Source: Allolobophora icterica (Eukaryota; Annelida; Clitellata; Crassiclitellata; Lumbricidae). From it: a stretch of 64,000 bases of DNA. Made by a program: the position numbers and the translations under genes. Under the pieces are notes generated by a model that had not been told where the DNA came from, made no database searches, and saw nothing but the letters and a program-made list of their open reading frames with translations. Below, one piece after another: positions 1 through 10,899 of this stretch. The DNA lies in contig OY744608.1 of NCBI GenBank assembly GCA_963556255.1, forward strand, positions 5,384,448 through 5,448,447. The letters are read 5' to 3'. The first letter of the stretch is position 1. Each line of letters opens with the position of its first letter.

Positions 1-450
1 TGTGCTTGTCATTTCAATAATTGTAATTTAAATAGTTATTATTTGAATAATTTTTCAATATTCATATCTGTGAGAATTCACAAATGTGTTTAGGTTATGT
101 TGCATTTATTTCTCTGTATGTTTTCAGTTCTGCTCAACATGCTAGGCATTGCAGTTGTGAATATTCATAAGTGACCATGTATATTCGTGAGGAAAAGCTC
201 ATGCATATTCATGAGAAATAATGACCCATATCCCTGCCAATGCGCGGCGCCGTTAAACGCTCCCTGGTTATATGCCCTTGCCTGATTAACAGTTTGTGAA
301 TATTCATGAGCAACTGTAGTCATGAATATTCAGATTTGGAAGAAATTTGATTGTGCTAATCTATGCAATATTGAACATGGCGATTTACAAAACATATTAA
401 TATTCATTAGCAGAGACATAATTATTAATATTCATGATCTCTAGATTATT
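1..450. other. AT-rich segment with clustered AATATTCAT motifs
   Basis: No gene is visible. The motif AATATTCAT, or its close relatives (TATTCATGAG, CATGAATATTC), recurs about eight to ten times in the first 450 bases on either strand. It could be a decayed minisatellite or a cluster of protein-binding sites. Confidence 0.4.
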
Positions 451-945
451 GTTCGAAGTTCATGCGAATGCCTGTCGGGTTTCTAGGTTTTACCAACAAA
501 TTGCTAAAACAGGAAGAGATATCTGGAACAATTTTTGCTCTTCCGAAGTTTTTTTAAAGTTTCTTGCAATTAGGATTCTAATGTCACTGATCATTATTTC
601 TGAGAGCTGTTGGTAATAATTATATGCGCATCAGAAATTAACAGTTTTGGTCTTTGTGGGTTGTCGGCTATGGTGAGAAATGACTTGTATTTTGGCAGCA
701 AATTATTTTGAATAAAAACTAATAACAATAATATCATACTTGTGTTTTTCTTCTATGTATAGGCCTACTGCTATTGTTATTTTGTTAATTGTTGTTGTTG
801 TGCATTTAATAAGCGTCACTAGGCGAAGAGAGAAATGGCGTCATTGAAAGTTGAAAGCTGCCGAAGGGCAGAGAACTTAAAGAAGAAGAAGAGTCACTAA
901 CTAATTGGGAACGTTTCGATGCAAACAATAGGATCTTGAGTTCCT
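451..945. other. No recognisable feature
   Basis: AT-rich sequence with a 60-codon open frame at 434-616 that resembles nothing I know and is probably chance. Nothing else is supported. Confidence 0.4.
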
Positions 946-1105
946 ATCTTATATAGTTTCGTTGAAGTCATTTTAAAGGTGTCGTAAGAGAGCGCTATAA
1001 CCATGCAATTATTACTAACCACATACACGTATAGGACACCAGCTGGTTGATTAGTGCTCTTTTACGACACCTTTAAAACGTTGTCAAACGATGCTATATA
1101 ATCAT
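946..1105. repeat. R1 module, inverted pair
   Basis: R1 is a dispersed module of roughly 50-60 bases: TATATAGCATCGTTTGAC, a short link, TTTAAAGGTGTC, then GAGAGCGCTCTAACC. Here two copies face each other (about 946-1000 and 1050-1105) around a ~50-base loop, so the region can fold into a hairpin. On the minus strand R1 ends in GGTTAGAGCGC, a tRNA A-box-like word, so R1 is probably part of a tRNA-derived SINE. Confidence 0.6.
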
Positions 1106-1194
1106 TTATTAGCTGCATTGTTTAATTTTGTACGAGTCCCTCGAGGTGTGTTATGCGACTTATGCCATACGAACAGTGAGAACTGAGAAAAAAT

Positions 1195-1375
1195 AATTTC
1201 TGTCGTCGAAAACTAATTTCTGCCGACGTCAACGGCATTTTTACCGTAAGATGTCGTTAAACTCTCGATCCATCCGCCACTACCCTACGTTGGTAGCGCC
1301 AGTCCCAAGCATGGAGAAAGGAGGAGGGCAACGCTAATTCTCTGTTACGGCATAGTGTCGTTAAACAGCAACTAA
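1195..1375 (-). repeat. R2 module, reverse orientation
   Basis: R2 is a second dispersed module: TTAACGACGCTGTGTCA, then AAAGATGATTAGCGTCGCC, CTTTCTCCAGGCTTGGGACT and GGCACTACCAGAG. Here its reverse complement is readable (CCAGTCCCAAGCATGGAGAA, AGTGTCGTTAAACAGC). Copies recur through the window in both orientations, often next to R1. Confidence 0.6.
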
Positions 1376-1384
1376 CCAACCACT

Positions 1385-1535
1385 GTCTAATGACCACAAG
1401 CATCAATCGATGGCGCTGAGCACTTGTGATTGAAGGACTTGCACAAGGTCCCTACACAGTAACCGTCTAAGGGGATGAGGCTCGAACCCGTAATCTGCGT
1501 CACCAGAAAAGCGCTCTAACCAGCCAGCTATATAT
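1385..1535 (-). repeat. tRNA-derived SINE
   Basis: Read on the minus strand, the segment holds an A-box-like word TGGTTAGAGCGC and, ~30 bases on, a B-box-like GGGTTCGAGCCT. A conserved body follows, including GATGGCGCTGAG (plus-strand sense) and TCTAATGACCA. The same arrangement recurs at 6361-6530 and 10185-10325. This matches the Pol III promoter layout of tRNA-derived SINEs. Confidence 0.65.
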
Positions 1536-1557
1536 AAACTAACTATATAGTTTGACA

Positions 1558-1665
1558 AGGTCAGTTGCTGCTTTACGACACTCTGTCATAACTAGGATGA
1601 TTAGCGTCGACCTCCTCCTTTCTCCAAGCTTGGGACTAGTACTACCAGAGCAGGAGCAGTGGTCG
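1558..1665 (+). repeat. R2 module
   Basis: Near-complete R2 copy in forward orientation, from GCTGCTTTACGACACTCTGT to the CTTGGGACTAG word and the ACCAGAGCAGGAGCAGTGG end. Confidence 0.6.
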
Positions 1666-1734
1666 GGTTTATCGTTGACATCGTTTATGATCATTTAAGC
1701 CTTAGGTTGATCATACACCAACCTGGTTTATAAG

Positions 1735-2235
1735 TCCCGCGTGTATACGTTTTAAAGGTGTCTTGGGAGAGCTCTCTAACCAACCTGCAGTAGGAGTTGC
1801 TGTTTAACGACACTGTGTGATAGCAAAGATCATTAGCGTCGCCTTCCTACTTTTTCCAGCCTTGGTACTGGCACTCAGGGGCGTAACTTTAGTCTAAAAA
1901 GTGGGGGGTACCAATACTTTGGTCTAAAAAGTGGGGGGTACCAATTTCTTCTCCACTTTAGCTTTTCGCATGGCGCCCATTTTGAACAATTCCCTGCCAG
2001 TATTCTCATTAATTTTGGCTCTCGGTTTACCTGAGTACCTAAGTATTTTCGTACTTTTGGTGGTGACTGCGGTCTCTGAGAAGGCACTATAATAAAATAT
2101 TGATTGGCATTGTTTAAAAAGTTGGGGGTACAGTAACCCCAGTCCAAAAAGTGGGGGTACGAGTACCCCTCGTACCCCCCACAAATTACGCCTATGCTGG
2201 CACTCCCAGACTACGAGCAGTGGCGGAGTTGTGTG
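1735..2235 (+). repeat. R1 plus R2 modules split by a hAT-type insertion
   Basis: R1 (about 1745-1790) is followed by R2 (about 1797-1875), which resumes at 2205 with CCAGACTACGAGCAGTGGCG. The interruption is the element at 1876-2196. The direct word CTGGCACT on both sides is R2 sequence duplicated at insertion. Confidence 0.7.
1876..2196. mobile_element. hAT-type MITE, 321 bp
   Basis: The perfect 8-bp target duplication CTGGCACT lies at 1868-1875 and 2197-2204. The terminal inverted repeats begin CAGGGGCGTAAC and, on the other strand, CATAGGCGTAAT. Inside, GTCTAAAAAGTGGGGGGTAC is repeated near both ends. An 8-bp duplication with CA-starting termini is characteristic of hAT. No transposase is present, so it is non-autonomous. 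Confidence 0.85.
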
Positions 2236-2299
2236 TTATTATGAAGTTTCTTAGCTTACAATTTATTGCATGTCAAAACCCAGCCATGTGAGGTATCTC

Positions 2300-2380
2300 G
2301 CTGTTAAGTTCCGTTCTTATATAGCATCGTTTGACACCGTTTAAAGGTGTCGAAGAGAGCGCGCGTACGAATTGGCTTCC
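2300..2380 (+). repeat. R1 module
   Basis: The words TATATAGCATCGTTTGACAC and TTTAAAGGTGTCGAAGAG identify another R1 copy. Confidence 0.6.
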
Positions 2381-3238
2381 GTGTCCCATATTTGTAGGTT
2401 TCATGGTTAGTATCTGCATGTGTGATCATATCAAGTCCTCATGCATACATGCATACAAACATACTGTGATGCTTAGATATATGCACACATACACTGAAGA
2501 CACCTCACAACACACTTCGTTTTATCACGAATCCTGGGCCTATGTCACGGTCAGGAACTCAGATCCTAAACTTAATTCAGTAACACAAAATTAACTCATT
2601 ATAGTACGATGTCGTTAAATTGATTATTAATTAATTGATTACTTCTATAGCGCCCGCGTCTAATGCACAAGGCATCAACCGATGTCACACCAATTCGATG
2701 CCGTAATCAGGTCAGCATTCAGAGAGACAGCCTACAACGTCTGATGCTGTTTTTTTTATAATCGTAGCTCCCGAAGACAGTTCCAATTACGGGTATTCAG
2801 CGTACATACAGTTCAGAAGTAGCTGTTAAAATAGCTATCGAGTCATGCGCCTTAAGACATGCGGCTGAACTAGAAAGGGTCCAAGGTCATTTGTCTGGTG
2901 TTGACTAAACTAAGCGGAGAAGATTGAGTTGTCTGCAGGCGAAAGATGGAGCCACGCGTGAAATCTCTGATTTTCTCATTATGCTTCTGGATGACAACTC
3001 TATTAAACATACTCCGTCGACCTCAGTCATTATGTTCAAATTGAATAAACATGCAGGTATTGGATGTATGTATAGCCTACGTATGTATGTATAGTTGTAT
3101 GCGTATGTACGCATATATGTATGCATGAATATAACGTGCAGCTTTATGTTTTAGGTATGTGTGCATGTGTATATGTGCACTATTATTAATGTACGTATGT
3201 TTGCATATATGAATGTATGTATGCAATACGCTTTACAT
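2381..3238. other. No gene; ATGTATG-rich low-complexity DNA
   Basis: Short open frames here have no recognisable similarity. From about 3060 to 3230 the sequence is a degenerate TATG/CATA tract. The word around 2755-2790 repeats nothing else I can identify. Confidence 0.35.
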
Positions 3239-3560
3239 CAGTGCATATTTTAAGGAATTTAGACTACTGGGACAAAATCAGCCGTGGACCTTTTTGGAAC
3301 TCGTCTCTGAAAAACTTTTATGACCTTTTTTGGGAATTCATCTCCCGAAAAAGTTGATCTTTTTTGGGAATTTCGTGACAATGCGTTTTACTAATTCTCA
3401 TTTTACTACTGGGGCAAATCTTTAAACTCCTGCAACATTTTGCCCCACTAGTTATACTTTAAACATACATTGCCTGGGACAAATCAGCCTAACTACAGGG
3501 ACAAATCCTAAGACTACTGGGACATTTGTCCCACTAGTTATACAGTTAAACTATGCCCTG
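3239..3560. mobile_element. hAT-type MITE, 322 bp
   Basis: The perfect 8-bp target duplication CTTTACAT lies at 3231-3238 and 3561-3568. The terminal repeats are CAGTGCATATTTTAA and CAGGGCATAGTTTAA (13 of 15 match). The interior contains repeated CTACTGGGACAAAT-type words. No coding capacity. Confidence 0.85.
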
Positions 3561-3569
3561 CTTTACATA

Positions 3570-4155
3570 GCGTCTTTTTCTTCTCAGAAACGCCTTACGC
3601 TTAGCTATATGAACTGAAGTTTCTTTGGTAAGGTTGCAGATATAGCCAGAGCCATGTCGGATTACACGGCTCAAATCGTAACCGTTAGCGTAATAATGAG
3701 ATTTCCACAGCGCTCAAAGAAAGCCATGGACAGGTAAGGTGAGAATCGATTCCAGGTATATACAAGGGAAGTCTAATTCAAGCGGTTGGTCCAACACAAG
3801 AGAAGGCATGATGGGCTAGAACTGATGGCAAAGAAAACAGCGATGAGACACGGCTACCGATTGGTCAGAGCGTTCACCTTAGACACCTTTTTAAAACCAT
3901 ATCAACGGATGCTATATAATGAAATAGATGATTAGTGAACACTTCGTCACTATGTGGAACTGATGCCCTTTTGTAATGGAAAACAATCTATGAATTCTAA
4001 AAATAATTCAGTAAAATTTATGCGGTGAAAGACGGATAAATTACCAATATTTTACGAAAATTTAATCAAATACTATAGGCAGTTTCTCTAATTCTGGAGC
4101 AAACATGTTTTGCCTGTGAACATTAATCGGCCACCATCCTTCTCCCTGAATGAAA
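3570..4155. other. No recognisable feature
   Basis: About 590 bases in which I see no gene; a weak R1 echo (GACACCTTTTTAAAACC, GATGCTATATAAT) lies near 3880-3925. Confidence 0.35.
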
Positions 4156-4159
4156 TTTC

Positions 4160-4290
4160 TGAAGCGCTGTCATAAAGCTAACCGCAAGACACCAGTTTAT
4201 TCACGAGCGCTTCGTCTTGTCAGAGGGGTTGTCCAGAGATGTCAAGTGAAGACCCCATATGGTTGCCAAGGAGAACAGACTATTTGCGCT
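4160..4290 (+). repeat. R3 module
   Basis: R3 is a third dispersed module, recognised by TTATTCACGAGCGCT followed by CGTC, GTCAGAGGGGT and GGTTGCCA. Other copies lie at 22380-22590, 32500-32670 (both forward), and 28220-28300 and 39745-39925 (reverse). No coding capacity. Confidence 0.5.
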
Positions 4291-4329
4291 AAATTCGGTT
4301 AATATTTGAAGATTTTATTTCCTTTCCCT

Positions 4330-4490
4330 TGAAATGAGTTTAATTATTACGGGTGACTTGACTATTCGTGTTAAATTGATGCAGGCAGGAATTGGTTTTC
4401 ATTCATATCTTTCCATGTTGGAATGGTTTGACTTGAAACACCTCATTATCTATCCTACGCAGAGCAAAGTCTGTCTTTATAACTCGCGTT
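4330..4490 (+). pseudogene. LINE endonuclease-domain relic
   Basis: An open stretch from the ATG at 4334 reads MSLIITGDLTIRV, then MLEWFDLKHLI and YPTQ. This resembles the D-x-N-rich core of LINE apurinic-type endonucleases (GDFNIHV, then FGLKQHV, then PTH). The catalytic Asn is replaced (GDLTI), and the frame dies within ~50 codons. I infer a fragment of a CR1/L2-type element just upstream of the reverse transcriptase block, with the middle deleted, or a separate fragment. Confidence 0.45.
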
Positions 4491-4509
4491 GACAATCGTT
4501 TCCTTCTGT

Positions 4510-5905
4510 TTAAAAAGGGAAATAGAAGTGAACCAGGTAACTACAGACCAGTCAGTTTAACCAGTGTGGTGTGCAAGGTCATGGAAAGAATTATCAAGGA
4601 TAACATAGTGAAACATCTGAATGAGCATGATATTATAAAGGGCAGTCAACATGGATTTACCAAAGGCCGTTCGTGTTTGACAAATCTGTTGGAGTTCTTT
4701 GACGAGGTCTATGAGAGGATTGACGAGGGAAAACCTGTAGATGTAATTTACTTAGATTTTGCCAAAGCATTTGACAAAGTACCTCATGTAAGGCTGGCCA
4801 AAAAGTTACAAGCAGGTGGGATTAGAGGGCAGGTACTAAGATGGATTCAAAGCTGGTTATCAGGTAGAAGACAAAAGGTGGGCATAGGTGATAAACATTC
4901 TGGCTGGACGACAGTGCTAAGTGGAGTGCCACAAGGATCAGTGCTTGGGCCACTGCTTTTCGTACTTTTTATTAATGACATAGACGATGGGATTTTATCT
5001 AAAATTTCTAAGTTTGCGGATGATACAAAACTATGTAGAGCAGTGGATGATGAAGAAGAAGCAGAGATACTGCGGGAAGATCTAAGAAGAATGTTCAGAT
5101 GGTCACAAGACTGGCAAATGCTCTTCAATTTGGAAAAGTGCTCAGTGATGCATATGGGGAGGAGAAACAACGAGTTTTCATATGAAATGGGGGGCACGGT
5201 GTTGAAAGTGAGTGATGAAGAAAGGGACTTGGGAGTGATTATGCACAAGAGTGCAAAACCTTCAAGGCAATGTGCTGAAGCAGCAAAAAAGGCTAATTCA
5301 ACTTTAGGTATGATAAAAAGGACAATAGTCACCAGAGACAAAGATATAATAATAAGGTTGTACAAATCACTGGTTAGGCCACAGTTGGAATACTGCATCC
5401 AGGTATGGAATCCATACCTGAAACAGGACATGGAAAAACTGGAGAAAGTACAAAGAAGAGCTACGAAAATGATTTGGGGCTACAAGAATCTGAGCTATGA
5501 AGAAAGGTTGAAAAGGTGTGGACTAACAACATTGGAGAAAAGGAGGAGCAGAGGAGATCTGATTGAAGCTTATAAGATTATCACTGGAAAGGAAGCACTG
5601 CAGTGGGAGAGGTTCTTTGAATTAGCACCGAACAAGGCAACTCGGGGACACAGGTATAAATTATTTAAGAGGCCGAAGGGAACATTAGGGCAGAAATTCT
5701 TTAGTGCAAGAGTTGTAGACCTGTGGAATGGTTTGGACGATAGTACTGTCTCAGTGGACACTATAACAGCTTTTAAGAAGAAGCTAGGAAAATTGGGCTA
5801 TTAAGAGTTCGAGGTAAATTTGCAGTGGTTCTAACACAGACTACACGTCTTCTGAACCACTTAAAACCCTTGTTATGTTATGTTATGTTATGTTATGTTA
5901 GACGT
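4510..5905 (+). mobile_element. 5'-truncated CR1-like LINE with intact RT C-terminal ORF
   Basis: An uninterrupted frame (ATG at 4566 to stop at 5804, 412 codons; homology starts earlier, near 4518, with GNYRPVSLTSV) encodes the reverse transcriptase of a non-LTR retrotransposon. Visible motifs are QHGFTKGRSC, YLDFAKAFDKV, SGVPQGSVLGP and the catalytic FADDTK (near residue 150 of the ATG frame), followed by the C-terminal RNA-binding-like region common to jockey/CR1-type elements. A (TTATG)n tail at about 5875-5899 is the short tandem 3' end typical of CR1-like elements. The 5' part (endonuclease and ORF1) is absent, so this is a dead-on-arrival copy, but its open frame suggests a recent insertion. 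Confidence 0.85.
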
Positions 5906-6060
5906 TATGTCATCATTTTACGGGATCTGCTAATACGTAGAAAATAAAAATGAATAATGATTCTCTATTATATCTACAGACGGTTTACAATGGAAAACGT
6001 GTGTAAGGCCTACAGCTGCTGCACTCTTGTGATATGCCTTCGCAATTACTTGAGCTCATT

Positions 6061-6358
<298 letters not shown>

Positions 6359-6360
6359 CT

Positions 6361-6530
6361 ATGCATTTATTAAGAGCCACTATCTAATGACAAAGCATCA
6401 CTAGATGGCGGGAGTGAAGGACTAGCTCCAGGACCAGGTCCATACACAGCAACCGTCTCATTGGAAGAGGGTCGAACCGTGTCCTCTGTGCTACAAGGCG
6501 ATCGCTCTAACCAATCGCATTGGATTGGAT
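6361..6530 (-). repeat. tRNA-derived SINE
   Basis: On the minus strand, an A-box-like TGGTTAGAGCGATCGCC and a B-box-like GGTTCGACCCT lie ~30 bases apart. The body carries GATGGCGGGAG and TATCTAATGACA (plus-strand sense). The 3' end abuts the ATT microsatellite, a common SINE tail. Confidence 0.7.
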
Positions 6531-7065
6531 CTAATTGTTTATAATTTGTTCATGGCATCAAAAGCCGTTGACGACGATTTGAACAAATTTAAAGAACTTT
6601 TTGCAATGTTTCGCGCGGATCCCATGCCTATTAAACATCGTTTGCGGCGTGTATAGAATAAACCAATCTGAGCCCGAGTCTGATGCTTATATAGCATCGC
6701 TTGCACCGTTTTAAAGGTGTTCAGAAACGTTTCCTGCATGATCGACTTAATACACATTTGTTTGGTGATTCCTAGATTGCCGTTTCTCTAATTATGTCAC
6801 CTCGAAGCAATCGTATTGCGTTGGACCTAGTTGTTTAGCACCAGCTCATAGCATCAAAAGCCGTTAACAGCGATTTACACCGAATTTTGACAATCAATGG
6901 AATGCAGTCAATCCACTAGCTAAAAAACCGGATCCCGTGTTTATATAGTAACGTTTTCTCCGTTTTACAGGTGTTTAAAGAGCGCTATACACAATCTGCT
7001 CCCGCGTCCAAAGCCTATATAGCATAGTTTACCATAGTTTAAAGGTGTCTAAGGAAAGCGCTTTT
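6531..7065 (+). repeat. Three R1 modules in series
   Basis: R1 words recur at about 6690-6735, 6945-6985 and 7015-7060 (ATATAGCAT..., TTTAAAGGTGT, AGAGCGC). They are separated by GCATCAAAAGCCGTTGACG-type words that also appear at 62330 and 62630. This is the longest run of the family and hints that the full unit is a few hundred bases. Confidence 0.55.
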
Positions 7066-7470
7066 AACGATCGGACCTACTGTCCCCCAATTTTCCGCTA
7101 TTACCGCTGCAGTCGCTTATTCAAAAGCAAAAGCGACAGGCATTTTTGAAATTCGACCATTTTTGGAATTGAATGTATGTTTAAAAGATTACAGCATGTG
7201 ACTCTGAAGTAAGCAATTGCTGGCTCTTGCCAAGGCTCAGGGTGCATAGCACAGCTGCTCTGCACATGATTCCGACTCAACTCTAGCGGAGTACACTCCT
7301 TGTCGAGCAGAGTCAGAAAAACCAAGGAATATCCATGGTCTGTTTACTGCGTAAAAAGATAACAGTTGGTAGCTTCACTGGAGATATTATTCAAAATTTA
7401 TTATTATTGTGTAGTATTATTTATGTAATTATTTTACGAGAACGCATGACATACATTTGACTATGACGCT
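7066..7470. other. No recognisable feature
   Basis: No gene or clear repeat. A 74-codon minus-strand open frame at 7101-7325 has no recognisable motif. Confidence 0.35.
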
Positions 7471-7762
7471 CATGGGCGGCGTTCCCGGAGGGGTCGAGGG
7501 GGACAAGAGCCCCCACCTTTTACAGTGGGGGGACACACCATACATTCGTCCTCCCCCCCAAAAAAATTGAAGAAACACCATAAAAAGGTCAGCAAATTTT
7601 ATCGCGCGTGACCGCGGAAAAATGTTTTGAATGAATTTTATCGCCCGTGAGCACGAAAAAATTTTTTTACCTCTTTTTTGACCAGTTCAGGTCAAAAACT
7701 CTTTTTTGACCAGATCATTTCTAAAGTGTCCCCCCACCTGTCAAACAAGATCGCCGCCTGTG
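7471..7762. mobile_element. hAT-type MITE, 292 bp
   Basis: The perfect 8-bp target duplication ATGACGCT lies at 7463-7470 and 7763-7770. The terminal repeats are CATGGGCGGCGTTC and CACAGGCGGCGATC. The body (GAGGGGGACAAG, CGCGCGTGA, GTCCCCCCAC) matches the element at 25373-25603 in opposite orientation, so the two are one family. Confidence 0.88.
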
Positions 7763-7770
7763 ATGACGCT

Positions 7771-8170
7771 GTTTAAGAAACATAAACGGGGAAACGAAAT
7801 ATATAATTGGTACACTCTATGGAATGGTTCTTCTGTGAATATTTGCAAAAACTGACGTTAGATGGCGCCAGAATTAAAATGAGTGAAAATCATTGTGTTC
7901 CAGTTTCAAGTCAACCTGGTCGGCGGTCGTTGGGCTCTTCTAGCTGTGGAGATACGCAGGTGCCGCGCTCCTGCACTTCAACTTGAGCTCATTGTGCCTT
8001 TTCGTGTATTGGACCATCCTTTGTGGAACAGTTCCAATGTATTTACGTTCTGTTCCAATCGACCCTGTGCAGCAAACGTTCTTGAACTGTCTTAAACTGT
8101 CTTAAACTGTTTAGATCAGTGATCGCCAATATGAGGTACTTAAAAGGTGGCGGTGCTACATTAAGTATCT
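7771..8170. other. No recognisable feature
   Basis: A 70-codon open frame (7883-8095) has no family I recognise. CAGTGATCGCCAA at about 8116 resembles a hAT terminus, but I found no partner or duplication. Confidence 0.35.
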
Positions 8171-8171
8171 A

Positions 8172-8299
8172 GATGCATACATACATACATACATACATAC
8201 ATTCATACATATATACATACATACATACATACATACATACATACATACATACATACATGCATACATACATACATACACGCATACATACATACATACATA
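8172..8299. repeat. (CATA)n microsatellite
   Basis: Tandem CATA/TACA repeats with few interruptions. Confidence 0.95.
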
Positions 8300-8549
8300 A
8301 TACCATTTGCGTGACTTCCGATAGATTCTGCTATTGTCAGTGATCATCTATAATTTCTTTATTTCAACCCCGTCCGGTACTCTGGGAAGTAATGAGATAA
8401 AATCCCAATTTCACATCAGGAATAAATTTCACCGTTGTTGCGTGACCAAACAAACCAACACTGATCAACTATAACTGAAACCATAAAACTAGTTGAAACC
8501 ATACAATACAACTGTAGTTCATAATATCCCTCCATCTAGAGTCCAGAAG

Positions 8550-8750
8550 TGCAAACATAGACCATGCGTACGGAACATCGATGGCGCAGAACAATTGTGC
8601 GCATAAACGTCTTGCTGAAGGTCCCTACAAAGAAACTGAAAAAAACGCAATACACTGCAGGGTCGCTACCGGGTCTCGCATTTATAGCAATTGAGACAAC
8701 GTTTAAACGGTGTCTAAGAATGCGCTCTATTCGGCTAGTGTGCGTGTCTC
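8550..8750 (+). repeat. SINE body plus R1 remnant
   Basis: The words CATCGATGGCGCAGAACAAT and GAAGGTCCCTACA match the SINE body (compare 1400-1450). They are followed by a degraded R1 (GACAACGTTTAAACGGTGTC, AGAATGCGCTCT). Confidence 0.45.
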
Positions 8751-9390
8751 CACCATCTCACGGAAGTGATCAGCAGATTAACTAGATTAACGAATCATTG
8801 TATTGGGTTTCACGAGTTTGCGCGGGCCCGCTCGTGGCTACTCTTCCATTTATCCTCTCAATCTCTGCTCAATGGTAGAAACTTTTGCTTAGCAACTACA
8901 CTAAGATCATTTAGGCAAGCGTGCACAGCGCTTTTATGCGATAGGCTTACCTATAATAGCGCTATATTGAGTGTGTAGATTACTCGCTAACTAATAAGCT
9001 AACCAGAGCACGCACAATTTGCTCTCCCACTGCGCCCAGCTTTCTATCTTTCACGGAGTATACTCGGAGCCAAGCCCGAGCAGTAGTGGACCGCGCCCTC
9101 AGAGTTCGTTTCAGTCATAGAACGATTCTAGGTCTTGCTATCGAGTCTGGACAATCGAGGCGTGATTGGTCAATATATAGGTCAGTGTGTCGCAAATCGA
9201 TACAACTGTCCGCGGTCTGGCTTCTTATGTACCTCCCTGAATCGCTTGACCCATTGCGGTGCGATATTTCCTAAATCGATGGCTAAGTTTTGCTCACTGG
9301 AGCATCGATCTGAATGGAACAGAGGAGACACGCCCCACCAAATGTGTATTATTATTTTTTGGTCCCGACGTAAAAAGTATGCCTCGAGGA
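8751..9390. other. No recognisable feature
   Basis: Overlapping short open frames without motifs; no repeat that I could match elsewhere in the window. Confidence 0.35.
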
Positions 9391-9392
9391 CT

Positions 9393-9393
<1 letters not shown>

Positions 9394-9471
<78 letters not shown>
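9394..9471. repeat. (ATT)n microsatellite
   Basis: Pure trinucleotide tract of about 26 units. Confidence 0.95.
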
Positions 9472-9555
9472 CCGAGAATTCATGTCAAGGTTCCGTTCAC
9501 TCAGAAAATCGAGTTCCACGCCGCTGCCTCCGTTAAGAAGGCGATGGATATAGTA

Positions 9556-9840
9556 TTATAGACGGCTTTGTTGTTCTTTGGCTCCGGGCAGCTTTGACAT
9601 GGCGCCTTCGAAAGCCACTGCGTTGAAACGCTGCACCATCACCGATAGGCTCTTGAATAGGAAGTTTGTTTCGCGGGAGTCATCGGTGGTTTTCGACAGC
9701 CGGCGACCAATTTCAGATAGAAAGGCGAGGCCCTCTCTGTTAAGGGGACCGAAGGTTTCCACCGCTACAGGTATGAAGATGTATCGCTTCTGTAGCTCAG
9801 AGTATTTGATGTGCTTTCTCGCAGCAGCCATCTCCGCCGC
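9556..9840 (-). pseudogene. C-terminal fragment of a retroelement polyprotein
   Basis: The minus strand encodes KYSELQKRYIFIPVAVET, then GPLNREGLAFLSEIGRRLS and ETNFLFKSLSVMVQRFNA. This pattern (KY-x-EL, F-x-P-x-AVET-x-G, IGRR, FL-x-Q/K-LS, QR-x-NA) is the conserved tail found after the reverse transcriptase in many invertebrate LINE polyproteins. The upstream part has been replaced by the TAT/ACT/GCT microsatellite, which turns the N-terminus of the frame into meaningless poly-Asn and poly-Ser. Confidence 0.6.
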
Positions 9841-9851
9841 CCCTCCTGCCG

Positions 9852-10175
<324 letters not shown>

Positions 10176-10184
10176 TGCGCATTT

Positions 10185-10325
10185 ATCAAGCGCAACTATC
10201 TAATGACCAAACATCAATCGATGGCGCTGAGCAGTTGTGAGTGACGGACTTACTCAGTGTCTCAAGGGAGGTTTGAACCCATACCCTTCCCGTTACAAGG
10301 CGAACGCTCTATTCAATCGACAGAA
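10185..10325 (-). repeat. tRNA-derived SINE
   Basis: The body words GCGCATTTATCAAGCGCAAC, CAATCGATGGCGCTGAG and the B-box-like GGTTTGAACC (degenerate) match the SINE at 1385-1535. The A-box end (GCGAACGCTCTATTCAAT) is mutated. Confidence 0.6.
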
Positions 10326-10329
10326 TGGT

Positions 10330-10560
10330 TTAGCGACATCTTGTGGCAACAATGGCCGTCGACGTCCACAGAAATTATTGTTTTCAACGGTTCTCACCTT
10401 TCGTATGGCATAATACAGGAACGTACGTGTAGTTGCTGTTTAACGACGCTGTGTCATAACAAAGATGATTAGCGTCGCCCTCGTCCTTTCTCCGGGATTG
10501 GGACTGGCATTACCAGAGAACCGGCAGTCGCGGAGTTATATTACAGTATTGTTCTTCTGC
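10330..10560. repeat. R2 modules in both orientations
   Basis: A reverse fragment (GACATCTTGTGGCAACAATG, GTCGACGTCCACAGAAAT) is followed by a forward copy at about 10432-10540 with TTTAACGACGCTGTGTCA and GGGATTGGGACTGGC. Confidence 0.55.
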
Positions 10561-10674
10561 TTTCTCTTATAGACTGAATATTACACTTAAAAGCAGTGTG
10601 GAATTAAGAATTATTAACAGTTTTCACCGTTCGCAATAGACCGTTCACTGATTTATCGTCTGCCGTGTTCATGT

Positions 10675-10850
10675 CTATGTATATATAGCATCGGTTGCCG
10701 CCTTTTTAAAGGTGTCTAAAGAGAGCGTTCTAACCAATTGGCTTTGATTCGTACTGTTTAACGACGCTGTGTCAAAAAAGATGATTGACATAGCTCTCCC
10801 CTTTCTACATGCTTTGGACGGGCACCATCCGAAAACGGCGGAGTGTTTAG
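10675..10850 (+). repeat. R1 followed by R2
   Basis: R1 at about 10680-10742 is followed directly by an R2 copy at about 10757-10850. The adjacency repeats that seen at 1735 and 12250, so the two modules may belong to one composite element. Confidence 0.55.
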
Positions 10851-10899
10851 TAGTTTCATTGTTTTACTTTAACATCTCATGTTACCAGGTCCCTTGACG

